Assembly (NCBI GenBank): GCA_019828595.1
Contig: JAHQRK010000006.1
Location: 186,001-250,000, forward strand
DNA length: 64,000 bases
DNA from: Aphanomyces cochlioides
Lineage: Eukaryota; Oomycota; Saprolegniomycetes; Saprolegniales; Verrucalvaceae
Direction: 5' to 3'
Shown one piece after another: positions 11,524 to 23,187 of the stretch (position 1 is the first letter of the stretch; each line of letters opens with the position of its first letter). A program made the translations under genes and the position numbers. The notes under the pieces were generated by a model. It saw nothing but the letters and a program-made list of their open reading frames with translations, was not told the DNA's origin and searched no databases.

Positions 11524-12270
11524 TTACGAAGAACCGTCATTGATAGTTGACGGATGAGTCGACAGAAAAATGTCTTCCTTGCTCAGTGTGTTGGCAATGC
11601 GCTCGAGTGTGGGGTAGACGGAGAGATCCATGGAAAAATAGCGTGCATTCGTCACTTGAGGCAAGAGATAGATATCAGCCAGCGTGAGTTCGTCGCCAAA
11701 GCAATATTTGCCAGAGGTCTCTTGCAAGAGAGACTCAAGGGCTTCAAACCCGCGGGCAATCCACTTCGAGCACCACGCTTGGGTTACTTTTGCTTGATCT
11801 TCAGGCGCTGCATCCTTCGAGATCTACACGAACACCGTCAACAACCATCGTTAAAAACACTAGAGACCTCGCGCATGACGCTAAGACTTTGAATCGGTTG
11901 AATGTCTGCACCAATGATGTCAACAAAAGCGCGAACCGCGGCACGTTTGGCGGGATCTTTCGGAAGAAGTGGTCGTTCTGGTCGAGTCTCTTCAAGGTAC
12001 TCGAGGATGGCAATTGACTGCGTCAAAACATGGCCGTCGATCGCCAGTGCTGGGATTTTCTATCAAAAGAGTTTAGCCCCCATTCCATCTCTGCATCAAG
12101 CCAAGACGTACTTGGTTTGGATTCATTTTGCGGTATTGTTCTGTCTTGTTGTCATTCGCGAATGCATTGACGACTCGCGATTCATACTCGATGCCTTTCC
12201 AAGCAAGCACCGCGCGGACACGCCACGAGCATGAACTTCTTCCCATCGCATACAAGATTGGTCGCGACAT
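11524..12270 (-). CDS. GSTZ1: maleylacetoacetate isomerase (zeta-class GST)
   Basis: Three exons (12270-12112, 12059-11868, 11823-11524), all phase-0 junctions, encode 216 residues, the normal family length. The zeta-class glutathione motif SSCSWRVR is at residues 10-17, followed by the NPNQ and TQSIAILEYLEE region that contacts glutathione. The C-terminal domain has DELTLADIYLLPQV. The enzyme isomerises maleylacetoacetate to fumarylacetoacetate in tyrosine/phenylalanine breakdown. Another ATG six codons upstream is possible, but the chosen start fits the family better. Divergent from the amphipathic-repeat gene. Confidence 0.92.
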
Positions 12271-12477
12271 GTTTCTCCTCCAATTCACAAATGACGCTGG
12301 TCATCGTCCCATCCTTGATGATGATGCTTTTGGGACTTGGGCATCATTGTGAAGATCATCCGGACAAAATTTCATTTACCGGAATGTTGGCTTGGGAATG
12401 AATCTCGATTCCGGATAAATATCGCGTTAACCGGATTAATCGTTATCCGGAAAAGGCGGCACATTTGAATTTGCGCG
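12271..12477. promoter_or_regulatory. bidirectional promoter with CCGGA elements
   Basis: The 207 bp between the divergent isomerase and amphipathic-repeat genes contain five CCGGA cores (for example CATCCGGAC near 12359, TTCCGGATA near 12410, TTATCCGGAA near 12442). The same TCCGGA core recurs in the MTG1/dioxygenase promoter. Confidence 0.5.
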
Positions 12478-13409
12478 ATGCTCAAGAACTGGATCGGTCG
12501 TGTCAAGCAGTCCTTGCCAAAGAACCTGGTAGATAATGGAGAAGAAAGCGCGACATGAGAGACTGATCATAGAAAAATAGGTGCAGGACGCAAGCAAGGT
12601 GAAATCTGCAGCGTCACCTGTGAAATCGGCAACAAAAAGTACAGATTTGGTACCGACTGAGGTCAAAAACGCATCCACAAATGCATGGACATCTCTGAAG
12701 CGCCTGGTAAAAGTCATTACCCATAGACATGAACTGAAGTGTCTTGGTCTAGATTCCAGACACGTCGACGATTACTAGCACGACCTCAGAGTTTGTAGCA
12801 AACCAGACTGCCAACCTTGATGCTGCAACTCGACAAGGCGTGCAATACATTCAGAAAGCAGCAGTGGAAACAACCTCCAAAACGGCGAAATTTGCACAAG
12901 AGAAAGCAGCCCAGAGCGTTGAGACGGTGCGGAAAGCTGCAGTCGACACGACCACAAAAGGCGTCGAGATGGTGCGCAACGCTGCGGTCGATACAACGAA
13001 AAAAGGAGTCGAGATTGCTCGGAAAGCTGCTGTCGATACGACTTCGAAGAGCGCTGAACTTGTGCAAAAAGCTTCTGCTCAAATTGGCGCCCAAGTTGCA
13101 GCAACCGCAAAGCAGAGTGCACAATATGTCCATGAACGCACGACGATGAAAGTGGCAGATGCAGGTGCAGCACTGTTGGACTCCTCCAAACAGAAGTTGA
13201 AGCAAACCACACAGACAATTGTCGAAACCACGGCGGCGGTTGACCCCCGTGCCAAGATGAAGCGTCTACGGAATCAACTGCTTGCTCTAGTATTCTCTGG
13301 TATCTTCGTCTATGGTTTTGCCTCATCGTTGCCGTCCGCACTGGCAAAATATGCCGCCTCGATGCAAAAGCAGGCTAAAGTCGAGAAGACTACTCAACAA
13401 ATCCATTGA
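12478..13409 (+). CDS. amphipathic 11/22-mer repeat protein with C-terminal membrane segment
   Basis: Three exons (12478-12528, 12581-12706, 12753-13409), all phase 0, give 277 residues. The centre is built of degenerate ~17-18-residue units of the type KAAVDTTTKGVEMVRNAAVD, repeated five to six times, giving a long Ala/Thr/Lys amphipathic helix like apolipoprotein, perilipin or LEA proteins. Near the C-terminus is one hydrophobic stretch (LLALVFSGIFVYGFASSL, about residues 228-245), then a basic tail. This suggests a protein lying on a membrane or lipid-droplet surface and anchored at its C-terminus; that is inference. No family was recognised. Confidence 0.75.
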
Positions 13410-13478
13410 TCACATCCACTCTCTTTATTCTCTTCGCGCTGACCAACGCTGTAGCACCGGCGAAACTACCAGGCTCTC

Positions 13479-16009
13479 TTACTTACGAACGATCTCGAGG
13501 ACTTGTTGGCGCTGGGTTGAGTCGTTGAAGAAGCATCTAGAACAAAGCAATCAGACAAGTTGTTTCCAGGCGACAGGAAGAAGTCGTACTTAATGATTGA
13601 CGCCATTTCCTGTTTGGAGAACTCTCGGAGAGCTCCAGCTTGCCACTTGTCCCGGAGACCTGCAAGGCTTTCTTCCTACAGTAAGATACACAGACTCCGC
13701 GGATTGTTCAGTCTCATTGGTGTACCATCAATTGCGTCAGGAGTTGAAACTTCTTCCAATTGGAGATATGCTTCTCAGCGAGGGTTTGCGACGCGTAGAA
13801 CGTTGTATTGATGTCGAGCCAGAGAGCGAAGAGATGATGGACGCTGTGGATAGCTTTGATAGGTTGCGGAGACGACGATAATTTCAGAAGAGATTCGATC
13901 ATTTGAGCGACTAGCGGCTGGACCATCCGGCTCAGGAGCGTCGCGTAGACAGACGGGGCCAAGCCACCATCTTTCCAATGCTGGAGCATGCGCTGGAATT
14001 GAAAGAGAATCACTTTGATGCACGTCTCGACTTGGTTGAATGCCGCATCTTCATGCACTTGGCTCCATGTCTACTCAAAATTGAGTTACATCAAGGTAAC
14101 ATAGAGAACGAGGTGGTACCGGACACGTCTGCAGCGACTGGATCATCTTCTCCGTGTGTGTCTTGGCAAAATGCATGAGGCTAAACTCGCCCAATTCGCG
14201 CATCTCAGGGACCATATCGATCATGGAGACGCCTTGCGGAAGCGCCGCTTTGAGTGGATAGACACAAGTGAGCATGTTCTGCGTCAAGTACATGCAATCG
14301 TTGTGCAAGAGCATGACGACGCGTGGATCCTGTAGCAATGCTTCCTTGTACATGGACGGCATGCCCATGCGAAAGAGAAACAAACTGTCGCGAGCAGTGT
14401 GGAACAGCAGAGCCGACATTTCCGGTGACGCTGTGTCCGTCGATGCTTCTTGCAGCAGGGACTCGACCTAAACGAGGGTCTAGCTATTTACTAGCCAGCA
14501 AGACAAGGAACCTGGGCCCAGAGTTTGGTAGTGCAGAGAGAAACACGCAGCTCGTTGGTTTCCGCGTCATCGGATATGCCTTTGCCCTTTGCTTTCTTGC
14601 CAGAACTGCTGCCACTGCCAGCACCAGTGGAAACCTTGACTAGCACGGAATCCATGTAGTCTTTTTGCATAAATGTTCTGACGGCAACGAGAACACGCTG
14701 ACGCTTTTCTTGAGCATATCGACTACAACAGATTATCATCAGGATGGAAGTCGTCGACAAAGATAGGAAACATACCGTTCGAGGGACTCCATGAAGACGC
14801 TAGCTGAGATTGTCCACTGCATTGTTTGCATCGAGGCGTCAAAACCATGCAGCTACTGGCCATTTAGAGAGGAATCAAAAGGGAAGAAGGCGTACGAGAG
14901 GGAGGATTTGCTCCCGGAAGCGAGGGAGTTCACCAAGAGTCGACGGCAGATTCTTGAGGAACAGACTTTCTAGTGGCTCAGCGAGATGCGATTTCCACAA
15001 TACAGATCCCAACGCGGGCATTTGCCACTGCGTATGGACAAACTTAAAAACAACCAGGAGATGCTCAAGAACTTTTGCAAATGAACCGTCTTCCCTACAA
15101 GAGCCAATAATTCAGAATTGATTTGGACTTGGACACGTACGTGGCGTTGGGTTTGGACAGCAGAGATAGAGTGTTGGCATGAACTTGAGGGATCAACGAC
15201 GCGTCAGCAAGCAGAGGTTGAATGATATGTTTGTTCATGGATGCAGCGGCGGAGTCAATGTGATATTGTAGACGTTTGGCCGCTTGGAGGGCAGCACCGA
15301 GTGCTTGCAACGGAAAGAGTTCCATCTTATTGGGCTGAATATAGCAAACAGCATCCATTTGTTCGTCCAACGCGCAATACAGTTGATTTTTTCGCATGCT
15401 CGTTTGTACATGCATGAGCTGCATTATTGGAAAAGCCTTGTTTTCAGCGACCAACGATTCCATGGACGCAAGTTTCGCAGCCGCATCTTCATATTGCAAT
15501 TGATCCATGTGAATATCAAAGGATTGAAACAGTGCATCAAGTTGAGAGAGGACGCGAAGCAACTTAAGCATCTCCTGGGACTGCTGGATCTGTGTGTGCA
15601 AGCGTGTTTTCGTCGCAATCGATTGTTGAATCTACACAGACAACGAGATGAGATTAAAATCTACTTGACATTTCAGACCTGATTGTCCTCCGCGGCACTC
15701 TCCGGTTGCAATTGAGATACTGTCTCGTCGAGAATCGATTCAAGCTGCTTCATGCGAATTTGTAGATCGCTTTCAATGTCTCCTCGTTGCGACCACTTGG
15801 AGGCAAATTGCATCGCCTCTTCAATCGACATACTGGAGCTCACATTGGCGCTCGAGCCGTAGAAAACGCGCACTGCTTCAACGATTTGACACTTTAAACC
15901 TGCAATTTCTTCGTGCAGATCACTCAACTTCCTACGATATCATGTCGTTTCAATCTTTCATTCCAAGCACATGGACGTACTGCGTCAGCGCTTCTGTCGT
16001 CGCGCTCAT
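13479..16009 (-). CDS. ZW10: ZW10 homologue (RZZ/NRZ tether complex subunit)
   Basis: Ten exons (16009-15981, 15931-15679, 15631-15141, 15094-14896, 14852-14776, 14722-14512, 14467-14120, 14070-13726, 13675-13590, 13536-13479) join with consistent phase into 698 residues (human ZW10 is 779). The strongest match is LLHNDCMYLTQNMLTCVYPL followed by MIDMVPEMRELGEFSLM, collinear with the human FHNNCMYIAHHLL / VDLVPGFRRLGTECF block. A C-terminal SLAGLRDKWQAGALREFS matches SLQEIGDRWADGKGPL. The N-terminal third is coiled-coil. ZW10 works with ROD/Zwilch at kinetochores and with RINT1/NAG in Golgi-to-ER SNARE tethering. The gene ends 69 bp from the convergent amphipathic-repeat gene. Confidence 0.88.
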
Positions 16010-16195
16010 TTTGTGAAATTCGATTTTAAATGCCACAAAATGGAATTAAAATATAGATAAATTTCTTAAAAATCAATGATTGGTGAATTTTATTTCGAAT
16101 TTTTCAGGAAAATGGCCTTCAACTTGATGTAGAAGCATGCGATGCGATCCTGAAGAAGCGTCGGTGGCATTTGTCGATTGACATTGAACTGAAGC

Positions 16196-16914
16196 ATGGA
16201 TATTGCTGTCAGCAACTCTTGGCTAAGTTTTGTACATATCCTCCATGGACACACTTCGTCTTATGCGATATCTCTAGTGGATGCTGTGGATTTTGTACCT
16301 TGACATCGAAGTCAATTCGATGTCGAGACCGTATCCCCGCCTCCTTGTGATCACACCAGTCTTTTGCATGCTTCTTTTCACAGCGGGACACGCGTTTACT
16401 CTATTCAACTATCCTCGCATAGCATTCATGGTGTGCCCATCTACATGGTCGATTCCTCAGCCCATGCCCTCTAGATTTGCATGCTTTGTGGTCTAGCGAT
16501 TCCATTGACGATCCACACCATCGTGCATGCATCTTTTCGTCTTCACATCATGGAATGCTGCTGCAACACACTTTGGAGGTAAGCCTTTGTAAGCCCTTTG
16601 GTTTATGCTTATCAACAATGACGGGATAGCGCTTCGCCTTTGGTCAATGCCTCAGCATGTATTGTAGAAATGGCCGACTGGTGGGTCTTGTTGCAGCCAC
16701 GACCATGAGTCTATTTGTTCTTCGTAGCTCATTTAGCATTTTCTCCGCAGCACTCCATCTCTTGGGTCTCTTCATGTGCTTGCATGGAGTTACACGCTCG
16801 TGGATTCACCACATAGAGACTGCCGTGGCGCATTGCAGAATTCGTCAAGCGTACGCAAAGTACTTGGATCGGCTTTGCTATCTGTCCGTCGCGAGGACTG
16901 AAGAGACTGAATAA
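16196..16914 (+). CDS. possible multi-exon membrane protein (uncertain model)
   Basis: A short ATG exon (16196-16231) can splice through a GTACAT..TAG intron to a hydrophobic stretch (16278 on; LLVITPVFCMLLFTAG). A separate intron with GTAAGC donor near 16580 and ATAG acceptor near 16630 leads into a last exon with LVGLVAATTMSLFVL and LHLLGLFMCL helices, ending 16914. The middle cannot be joined with certainty because two frames compete around 16400-16510. No family recognised. The last codons lie 27 bp from the convergent potassium-channel gene. Confidence 0.35.
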
Positions 16915-16941
16915 TAGGCTGATGGGAACTGAAGCTAGCTC

Positions 16942-19900
16942 TTAAATAATCACGTTCACAGTGGCAAAGTCGGGCGGGGTTTGCCGATCAAGTAGAGGTA
17001 ATCCGTGTGGTAGATCACCATATCTGCTGGAGGATTCGTGTGGACATACGGTGGAGTCGTCTCCGTGCCGGAATGAAGACATCCGATGCAAATCAAGTTC
17101 TACACCACACTTGAAGTCAGACAATATTTTAAGACCTGTCAGATGTACCAGCGCCAAAACTTTCCGAAAACACTCGCCAAAAGTCTTGCCATTTAAGGAC
17201 TTTGGCGTCGGCACTTGAAAGACCCGCTGGCTTCTACAATGTCTCACGTTTGAGAGGAAATTTTAGGCGCAGTGGATGTACTCTGGATCGCTGGGGCTGC
17301 CGAACATGAGTAAGTTGACCGCCGCAATGATGTTTGGCTTTTGGTAGCACTCGCTCATTAGGGAATCGATCATGCCACTCACGTAGACTCGCCCTATGAT
17401 TTAAGCTATGAGCTAGCTGCTAGAGAAGGCGCGGTGTACCTGACGCGTATGATGGTTCACAAATATGTTCGACATCTATCTTGGCTTCGGCGTCTTTTTG
17501 CACTACTGCATTTGGGGTAGACACATCGTATTTGAACGAATTCGAAGCGTATAGCCGTGTGTGTCGTCCATCGCTTGTGCGTCGTCCCATGCGGCGATTT
17601 TTATGGCGTTTGACAATCGAACTCATGAATTTCACATTGGTTGCTTTGACGAGTTCGACGATTAAATTGGGTGGTTTCGAGCCTGAACACGCTTCATTGA
17701 TATAGCGCACTGTCGTGATCGCATCGGCATCAACCATGTTCTCGTCGACATACTTTCGATGGGATCCTGAACCAGCCAAGATGATAATAGCTGAAGCAGT
17801 TTCGATGTGAATACGCTGGAGGTCAAATGAGCTCAACGGCGAGCCCTGGACGAAGAAAATGCCAGTCGTGTCGGTCCCAATGCTGTGGAAATGGTGCTCT
17901 GTCATGCCGAACGGAGCAATAAATACGATTGACTGAAGTTTGGGCGACGTAGGACGAGCATTATATTGTCTCAGGGGCACAACAATGTCGCCAAGCGAGA
18001 CGGGAAGCCCAACGACAACAACATGATCTGATAAATCTTCAGGTAGTGCCTTGGCCTAAGCAAAAACTTCAGTTGACATTTGAGTAGAAAAGAGTATACG
18101 AGAAATTCTTTGAATGGTGCAGCCTGCCCAAAAGCATGCTTTACTCCATGAATTCCCTTGGCAAGCGCTGTAAATGTGGGCATTTTGTTTGATTCTTCAG
18201 GGGGCGGTTGAGTCAGTTCTGGCGTCGCATCCATCGAGGCTTGGTTTCTCTCAGCAATATATCGTTCCTGCTTGCGTAGTGTTTGACGGAATACGCGGAT
18301 TTGTTCGAGAGGGTATTCTGCGATTTGATCTGCGACGGAAACACTTGATGCCAGGATATAAAGTGTACAACAAATAGTTGGATCTGCTGTTGCACCGAGT
18401 TTGAAGTCCATCGGTGCAAATTCGACACCTTTGTCAGTGAGCATGGCAATAGGCACGACTTGGATTGTCCCAAACAGAAAGAGAATTAACTCTCGATACG
18501 TCAAGCCTGAAAACGATCGTGGAATGTCCACACGATGAATCTCGTGAACATATCCTAGACGTAGACCATGAAGAAACAGGTGAGAACAACCAAGTACCTT
18601 TTAAATATGCGGTTTCCCAAGAGTCCTTTGGGTAGAGCTGTGTCACGGATGGCGAGACAGTATCGAGAAGGTTTGAAAGGAGTGTTGAGAGTCCCCATAC
18701 CGTGCAATTTAAGCCAAGGACACCCAATTTCAACTTTTCGACGCAAATGACACCAGATGCACCTGAGAGAATGCAGTGACTGATGTTTTGGCTCATAAAA
18801 ACTTGACTGTATATCGGCACAGCTGCATTCATCCCTCGGAACGCGGCTGTGAGCAACGTGCACGATTGATCTTCGTTGCTCGGTCGTCTTGTGTCCTTGT
18901 TGACGAGGACGTAACAAACGGCTGCTTTGGAAATCATGGCACGCTCCAAATCGAGATCGTTCATTGCGGAACCGACAATATATTGGACTCTGGGTTCGTG
19001 GAGATGGATTACGCGCTTGACGTCACTCGACGGTGCTGTGGGATGCAAGATGACGATCTTTTCATTCCAATTGGGATTGTCAGGGTGAAAAAACTGCCGC
19101 AGAAAATTGGCGAGCGTGCCGGGTGTGATTTCTCCGCCGGCGGTGATAATACCATGGGTATGGGTTCGGTGCTCTTTGTATGAACTCGTGTAACCGGAAT
19201 GTGTCGAAATGGTCGCAACGAGACGATTTACTTGAATCGGTACGAGCACGAATGTCATGAGCATCATAATGGACGTCGCCAAACGGCCGAGACGACTCCG
19301 TGGGGAAATATCACCATAGCCAAGTGTAGAAATCGACACGACGACGAAATAAACCCAGTCGAAAAAGGACAGCTCTTGACATTTGCAACATGAGCTGGCC
19401 TCATCGGCGCTCAGGCATATCGGGTTGCGTACGCAATCGTAGGACGTAAAGTTCACGCTGCAAAACATATAGCTGTCGCAACCTGGTGAGCATTGGTCGA
19501 GGATTTGAAGAATGCCGGCCATGGCGATGATGATACAAACGACAGTGAGACCTGTGGCGACCATTTGACGATTCACCGTGCTTTTGATGAACTTAAGAGC
19601 GCGATAAGCGCGGAGGATTCGGATCGTCTTCGCCGCTTGTAGCATCGATGCGACTTGACGCAACGAATCGGTCTGTTTGCTGATTTGGGTCAACCGATCG
19701 TTCCCAATACCCAGTTCGATCACCATGGGGACGAGAGAGAGGAAATCGACCATGGGAAAAAAGCTCCAGAAATGGTTTGTTCGCAATGGGGACGCAAACA
19801 AGCGTAGTAAATAACTAACACAGATAGGTCAGTCAAGGAAGAGATCAACATGAGTACTCGAATAGGAACACGACACCAAGCATATGACTCAAGACTACAC

Positions 19901-20307
19901 AAACACACGTTCATGAGCAAGAAGGACGGTGATCAAATTGTACTCTGAACTTCGCGCGGGAGTTTGGGGTTCGCACCGTCTACGTTGATATAAATGTACA
20001 CACCGACCCAGAAGAGACTGAGGAAGACCATGAAGATGTCTAGAAGATGGCCAGCATTCGACTGTTCCAGGTTGCGCAGTGTAAAGTCTCGTCTGGACTC
20101 GCCACTGTTCCGTACGAGAAAAAAGACACCTCGAGAGCGGGGATCTTTGATCAATTCCATCGGAGCCTCCACAGACGCGACTAAGTCGTGGATCGATTGC
20201 CTCCTTGCAATAGTATGGTCCGGACTGAGCCTTCTCTTCTTAGAGGCAAACGGAACTTCATCTGGCTGCTTGGGCGGACCTTCATAGCGCTTGGAGTTCC
20301 CACTCAT
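16942..20307 (-). CDS. Slo/BK-type potassium channel with RCK domains
   Basis: Seven exons (20307-19944, 19894-19858, 19814-18598, 18554-18100, 18055-17440, 17393-17282, 17233-16942) join with consistent phase into 1030 residues. S1 is in exon 1 (LLDIFMVFLSLFWVGVYIYI), S2 is a 37-nt microexon (LGVVFLFD), S3-S4 follow (MVDFLSLVPMVIELGI; RILRAYRALKFIKS), and the pore filter is STLGYGDISP. RCK1 begins THGIITAGGEI and includes VIHLHEPRVQYIVGSAM. RCK2 begins DHVVVVGLPVSLGDIVVPLR and closes with VPTPKSLNGKTFGECF, the conserved BK tail motif. No acidic Ca-bowl is obvious. It acts as a plasma- or endomembrane K+ channel gated by cytosolic ligands. An ATG 35 codons upstream is in frame. Confidence 0.9.
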
Positions 20308-20946
20308 CTCTCCACCCGGAGCAAATTCCAACAGTCGTCGAAACCTCCATTGAAACGTCACGCATAAATTTAGCGCGCGAAACTCAGTTGACAATTTCAA
20401 CAAAAAAATCAAATAATTATTAATCCAAGATTTACTGTTAAATACAGATACAGTATTAACATAGAGTTAAATTCGTGAAATAATAATTTAATTTGATTTA
20501 GTATTCCATTACCCTGGTCAAAGATTAGCACATCAAAATCCAGTAAAGAAAGCGCAGAGTCTTTGAAAATACTTGATAAGGCAGCTCTTAGCAGTGTCGC
20601 GATCTAGGATCATCAGGAATCGCGATTCTGGTGGTAATTAAATTGTTGTATTTTTCTTTTAAACGGGGTATTTATTCTTGAAGGACATAATTACAATTAA
20701 CATTCAGGACTCTTCTAGCCCTCTCTGATACGTGAATAATGGGATGGATCTATTGAAATGAGGAATATAGATAGGTTGATCTCCAATAGTGAAAGCGGAT
20801 ACGTTTTCATCGTCGAGACTTGCGTGCTGCAACATGACTCAAAATGCAATATTTATTTTAAATTACTGTATTGAACTGTTTTGTCTATATTGCAATTTTT
20901 ATTTTGCATTTTTGATTTTATGTTTTCTAACGTGTGAAACCCCATC
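20308..20946. other. AT-rich intergenic region
   Basis: Lies between the divergent potassium-channel and F-box-like genes. It is rich in short A/T runs, and no gene or clear repeat was found. Confidence 0.5.
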
Positions 20947-21663
20947 ATGCTGGATCGCATCAACCAGAGCTGCCGCTTCCATGTCTACTCATTCCTCGGC
21001 GCCATGGATCTCTACAAGCTTCGTAGTGTATGCATGACGGCAAGAGATACGATGGACCATCCGTTCGTATGGAAGCACTACTTTGAAGCAGATCTTCTTG
21101 TCCTTTCCGACGTGGTTCCATGTGTACCTGAACTGGAACCGAGTGAACTCCACTCTACAGTCCTTTCTCTCCGTCGTTGTTGTGGTATCGATGCTGCTGA
21201 AATGGGAAAATGGAGCATTTCGCCCATGCGATGGTCCACATGGCCTCTCATGTACCGAGCTTGCGCGAAGAAACTCCAGAGCATTCAGCGAGATGTCTCG
21301 AGACTCGAACAAGAACTAGACGACTTGCAGTCACTACGACGTGAACGAGGACAGATCAAAGCTCTTACACAAACCAAAGGCAAACGGACAGGCACAGAAA
21401 TGCGCCGGAGTCAACTCAGCTGCATCAAGTACATCAATAAATCCACTAGACGCATGTGGGCGGCCGACAACCAACCAACTTCGACCATGTCCAAGTCTGA
21501 ATTGCACAACCATCTAAGTCAAATCGACGCAGCGCTCAAGGAATCATCTGCGGCAGTCTTTACACTACGGAACCAGTTGAGGAAAGAATACCGCAAAGTC
21601 CTGGGCTTTCTAGCTGCCGCGAGACTTCACAGCACCAAGACAGAGGCATCGAAAGCAGCATAA
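20947..21663 (+). CDS. F-box-like protein with coiled coil
   Basis: Single-exon, 238 residues. The first ~45 residues have the layout of an F-box (VYSFLGAMDLYKLRSVCMTA then a Trp, FVWKHYFEADL). Residues ~115-140 and ~190-215 are heptad-rich (IQRDVSRLEQELDDLQSLRR). F-box proteins connect substrates to SCF ubiquitin ligases; a substrate domain cannot be named here. The match rests on pattern only. Confidence 0.55.
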   Translation: MLDRINQSCRFHVYSFLGAMDLYKLRSVCMTARDTMDHPFVWKHYFEADLLVLSDVVPCVPELEPSELHSTVLSLRRCCGIDAAEMGKWSISPMRWSTWPLMYRACAKKLQSIQRDVSRLEQELDDLQSLRRERGQIKALTQTKGKRTGTEMRRSQLSCIKYINKSTRRMWAADNQPTSTMSKSELHNHLSQIDAALKESSAAVFTLRNQLRKEYRKVLGFLAAARLHSTKTEASKAA

Positions 21664-21819
21664 GACCAAGAATGCCATAGAACTTTGGTTGTGTATTCGC
21701 AACGAAACTCGATGCCCCGCTGGACTGTTGCTGGACCAAACGAAGCCGTTGCAATCCATCTTAATTTAGCTCATGTTCGCGTGAAACCGTCTTGAGTTGC
21801 TGAGAGCGACGCCATCAAG

Positions 21820-22381
21820 ATGGAAGACTGCGTCTTCTGTGATCCCTTGGCTCCTAGCTCTATTCTCTACGAGGTAAGCAGTCGCTGACCTTCTAGTCAT
21901 CGCTTATGAATGTATTTCTTGATAGGATGAAGTCGTCATGGCATTTCGAGATATTCATCCACGAGCAGCCATTCATGTCCTCGTCATTCCCAAGCAACAC
22001 ATCAAAAACACCTCAGAGCTCACTAAATCGCACGTTGCCTTAGGTTTCACGCCTCTTTGACTCCATGGACTTACTTTGCATAGTGGAATACATGCTTCGT
22101 ATCGGCAAGGATGTCTTAGCTCAGCAGTGCGAGGTTCTCCTGGTCGAATCGACCCCTGAAACCCAGTAATTCACCGCTATGTCGACAGACATAATGGCTA
22201 TGTGGCTAGCATCTTTGGATTCCATCAAGCGCCATTCAATTCAGTCAATCATTTGCATCTCCATTGCATCGTGCCGCCTTTTGCCCACTGGTGGGATCGA
22301 TTCAGGTACTCCGAGACGTCCTGGATCAGTCAATTCATCTCGGCGAAGTCAATGATCGACCAGCTCGTAATCTATGGTTAA
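21820..22381 (+). pseudogene. HIT-family (HINT3/aprataxin-like) protein, frame broken
   Basis: Exons 21820-21873 and 21926-22043, then 22084 onward, encode a HIT protein: CVFCDP zinc-type start, DEVVMAFRDIHPRAAIHVLV, then the histidine triad HLHLHC near 22251-22268. After exon 3 (VEYMLRIGKDVLAQQ) the frame ends in TAA near 22170, while the triad-bearing segment lies in another frame, and no GT-AG intron restores it. The second intron (22044-22083) is absent from the neighbouring copy at 26054. HIT proteins are nucleotide hydrolases/transferases. Either a recent pseudogene or a sequencing indel. Confidence 0.7.
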
Positions 22382-22933
22382 CAACGACATCTCCGAGCAT
22401 TTCATCCTGGATAGTCTCTTCTCCACTCTCACTTCAGGTACTTCAGGTCCACTGCAGTGTGGGGCCAATGCGTTGTGTGAATCCTTGCAGGAACAACTGT
22501 AGTTGTGGAGGCTGTTGTATTTCACTCTAATCGACTTCCAGCGTCATTAGCTTCAGGGGCATCTCAATACAGCTCTCGATTTGCATAGAATCAAGTCTCA
22601 ACGAGACAACTCCTTCGTGTTACCGACAGATGATAAGCAATCGACAGGAAACAAGTCGCCAACTCCCTGTGATGGTTTGCCTCTTGGCAAGCTAAATACT
22701 ACCTTGGTTTAAGAACAAATGGTTTCTATTGGTCCATCCATTTACAATGTATCGTATTAAACATTTGAGACTTGTGAATTTTATTGTGTCGTTAAACCGA
22801 GGAAAATTTAATAGTTGAAATTCAGTCGTTTTGCCTGCTTGAGGTCGAACACTCGACCAAAACGTCACAAGTACGAGGACATGACCTCCAAGCACGACTT
22901 CCATTTCACAAAAGACCAAAGACTGCAGAGAGC
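22382..22933. other. spacer between the two HIT gene copies
   Basis: Holds short degenerate stretches but no frame with recognisable content. Contains the promoter of the second HIT copy. Confidence 0.45.
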
Positions 22934-23187
22934 ATGGAGACGACAGAGTGTGTATTCTGCAATCCCATCGATCCAGGCTTGATTCTCTACCAAGTACGTC
23001 CCTCTCACGACCAATAGGGAGATTTCGAAGTCCTGCATTTCCCATTGCCACTAAGAGTTTATGCGGGAGTGGGAATGGAAGTGGGTCCCCAAATATTTGA
23101 TTTCGAGCCCAACCTTTCCCATATCCATAATTTGCGTGCTATATTTAGAAATGCTCATTCGTTGTCGTTTCAATTCTCATTTCCACA

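Noticed and set aside
12775..13347. 190-codon minus-strand frame over the amphipathic-repeat gene
   Set aside because: Antisense of a repetitive coding exon; Arg/Ser/Leu-rich with no features.
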